NCBI RefSeq assembly: GCF_041146395.1
Contig: NC_090983.1
Location: 61,945,501-62,009,500, forward strand
Length of the DNA stretch: 64,000 nucleotides
Direction: 5' to 3'
Source: Eulemur rufifrons
Taxonomy: Eukaryota > Chordata > Mammalia > Primates > Lemuridae
The notes under the pieces were generated by a model. The model saw only the letters and a program-made list of their open reading frames with translations, made no database searches and was not told where the DNA came from. Positions 62,870-64,000 of the stretch are shown here, one piece after another. Position 1 is the first letter of the stretch, and the number at the start of each line of letters is the position of its first letter. A program made the translations under genes and the position numbers.

Positions 62870-64000
62870 TCACTGATTTGAATTTTTTGTGTGTGAAACA
62901 GATCATACATAAAAAGTACACAAAAAGTATAGGTATGATTCACTTTATAGTTTTATCGCATGCATATTCACTCTGGAGTGATATATGTTTATTTTTTATT
63001 ATTTGTAAATTTTATATACATAAAAAGTACTGTCTATATTTTTTGATAAATTACTGTTTTCACTCAACATTATAATTAAAAAATATTTATCCATTTGCAA
63101 ATCATTCATTTCATTCATTTTCACTTCAAGCAATAGTCTAATTTTTAACATACATTTTTAATTAACTATACTCTTAATAAATATTTGTATTGTTACCAGG
63201 TTTAAAAATCTGTTTGTTTTGGTATAACTGTATTGTTATCAACATTCTTGTATCTGTCTGTCCGTCTCTCTTTATATGTATGTATATCTGTTTATGGGTA
63301 TATGTGTATTTGTGTGTATGTATATGCATATACATTCTATATATATAGTATTATACTCTACACTATATATCTACAATTGAAATTGCTGAATCAAAGGATA
63401 TATGCACATTTGAATTTGCTAGATAATTAATGCAAATTGTTTTGCAAAGTTTTGCTATTTAACAGTTCCAGCCATATATGAGTTTCCTTACTTTAAATCG
63501 TAGTCAACATTTAGTATTTACTGATGTTTTAATTATTATCAATCTAATGAGTGAGTGGGTGAAACATAGGAGGTTTAATTTGCCTTTCTCTGATTACTAA
63601 TTTGCCTTTCTCTGATTACTAATTTTTTTAAATATGTTTGCTTTCTATTTGTTTTTTATCATTGTAGAAATGCTTGCCTGTGTTTTTGCTCATTTTTCCT
63701 ATGAGTTATTGGTCGTTTTTATTATTTATTTGTGAAATTCTTTATATATTAAAAAGGCTAATCTTTCATCATTTGAATGTTTTGCAATTATCTTTTCTTT
63801 TAGTGGTATAGTGTATATTTTCTTTTTGTTATGGTGTCTTTTAATGAATATAACGTTTTAATTTTAATAAGGTGAAATTTATTTTTCCTTTATATTTTGT
63901 ACTTCAATGTCTTATTCAAGAAATGTTGCCTCACCAGATAATAGTTTTCTCTAAAATGTAAAAATTTTGCTTTTGGCAGTGTATGTCCATAATCCTCCTG
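62870..64000 (-). mobile_element. Old antisense L1 fragment, runs off the window
   Basis: The inverse L1 order is clearest from about 63220: TTATCAACATTCTTGTATC, ATTGAAATTGCTGAATC, AATTTGCCTTTCTCTGATTA, TATGAGTTATTGGTC, TATGGTGTCTTTTAATGAAT and TTATTCAAGAAATGTTGCC. A 22-bp tandem duplication (unit starts 63576 and 63598) sits within it. The left boundary is uncertain. Confidence 0.65.

Overview
This window looks like non-coding nuclear DNA from a primate, most likely a strepsirrhine (lemur, loris or galago). The dimeric Alu at about 29.28-29.61 kb carries the T-rich, 'CTATATATATTTTTAG' mid-region that I associate with strepsirrhine Alus. Three truncated or antisense L1 pieces also carry lemur-type L1 3' ends. 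The base composition is AT-rich, there is no recognisable host gene, rRNA, tRNA or CRISPR, and nearly all classifiable sequence is transposon-derived. No host exon could be supported; the one protein-like short reading frame outside the repeats (near 38.1 kb) falls inside an L2 element. Species and repeat subfamily names come from memory of consensus sequences, not from a search.

Layout. 1-4.2 kb: minus-strand remnant of a class I (gamma-type) endogenous retrovirus, internally deleted and full of stops, running off the left edge. 4.3-6.5 kb: unclassified. 6.54-14.85 kb: an AluJ-like element split in its A-rich linker by a full-length LINE-1. The L1 (6744-14160) has a 2.1-kb CpG-rich 5'UTR containing 71-bp tandem monomers, intact ORF1 (334 aa) and intact ORF2 (1292 aa). 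It is followed by about 530 bp of extra DNA with its own poly(A) signal and a second poly(A) tail, all within one 14-bp target-site duplication: a 3' transduction. 15-21.6 kb: ERVL-type LTR, MER5, L2 split by old L1, old L1 pieces, MIR. 21.6-29.2 kb: repeat-poor, AT-rich. 29.3-31.4 kb: strepsirrhine Alu and a dead internal L1 ORF2 piece. 33.8-44 kb: MaLR LTRs, hAT elements, MIRs, L2 with a nested L1 tail, and a large antisense L1 with two foreign inserts. 46.5-48 kb: 5'-truncated L1. 49.2-53.9 kb: MLT1 LTR and an L2 split by a MIR and an LTR. 58.16-60.55 kb: near-full-length Tigger1 with TA target duplication. 62.9-64 kb: antisense old L1.

How the parts relate. The only apparently functional coding unit is the young L1: ORF1 gives an RNA-binding chaperone and ORF2 an endonuclease plus reverse transcriptase, with every catalytic residue I looked for present. 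ORF1 and ORF2 are in the same frame, separated by a single UAA and 39 otherwise open nucleotides. The most distinctive points for follow-up are the tandem hairpin monomers in the 5'UTR, the unusual 3'UTR, and the transduced segment, which should identify the parent locus.
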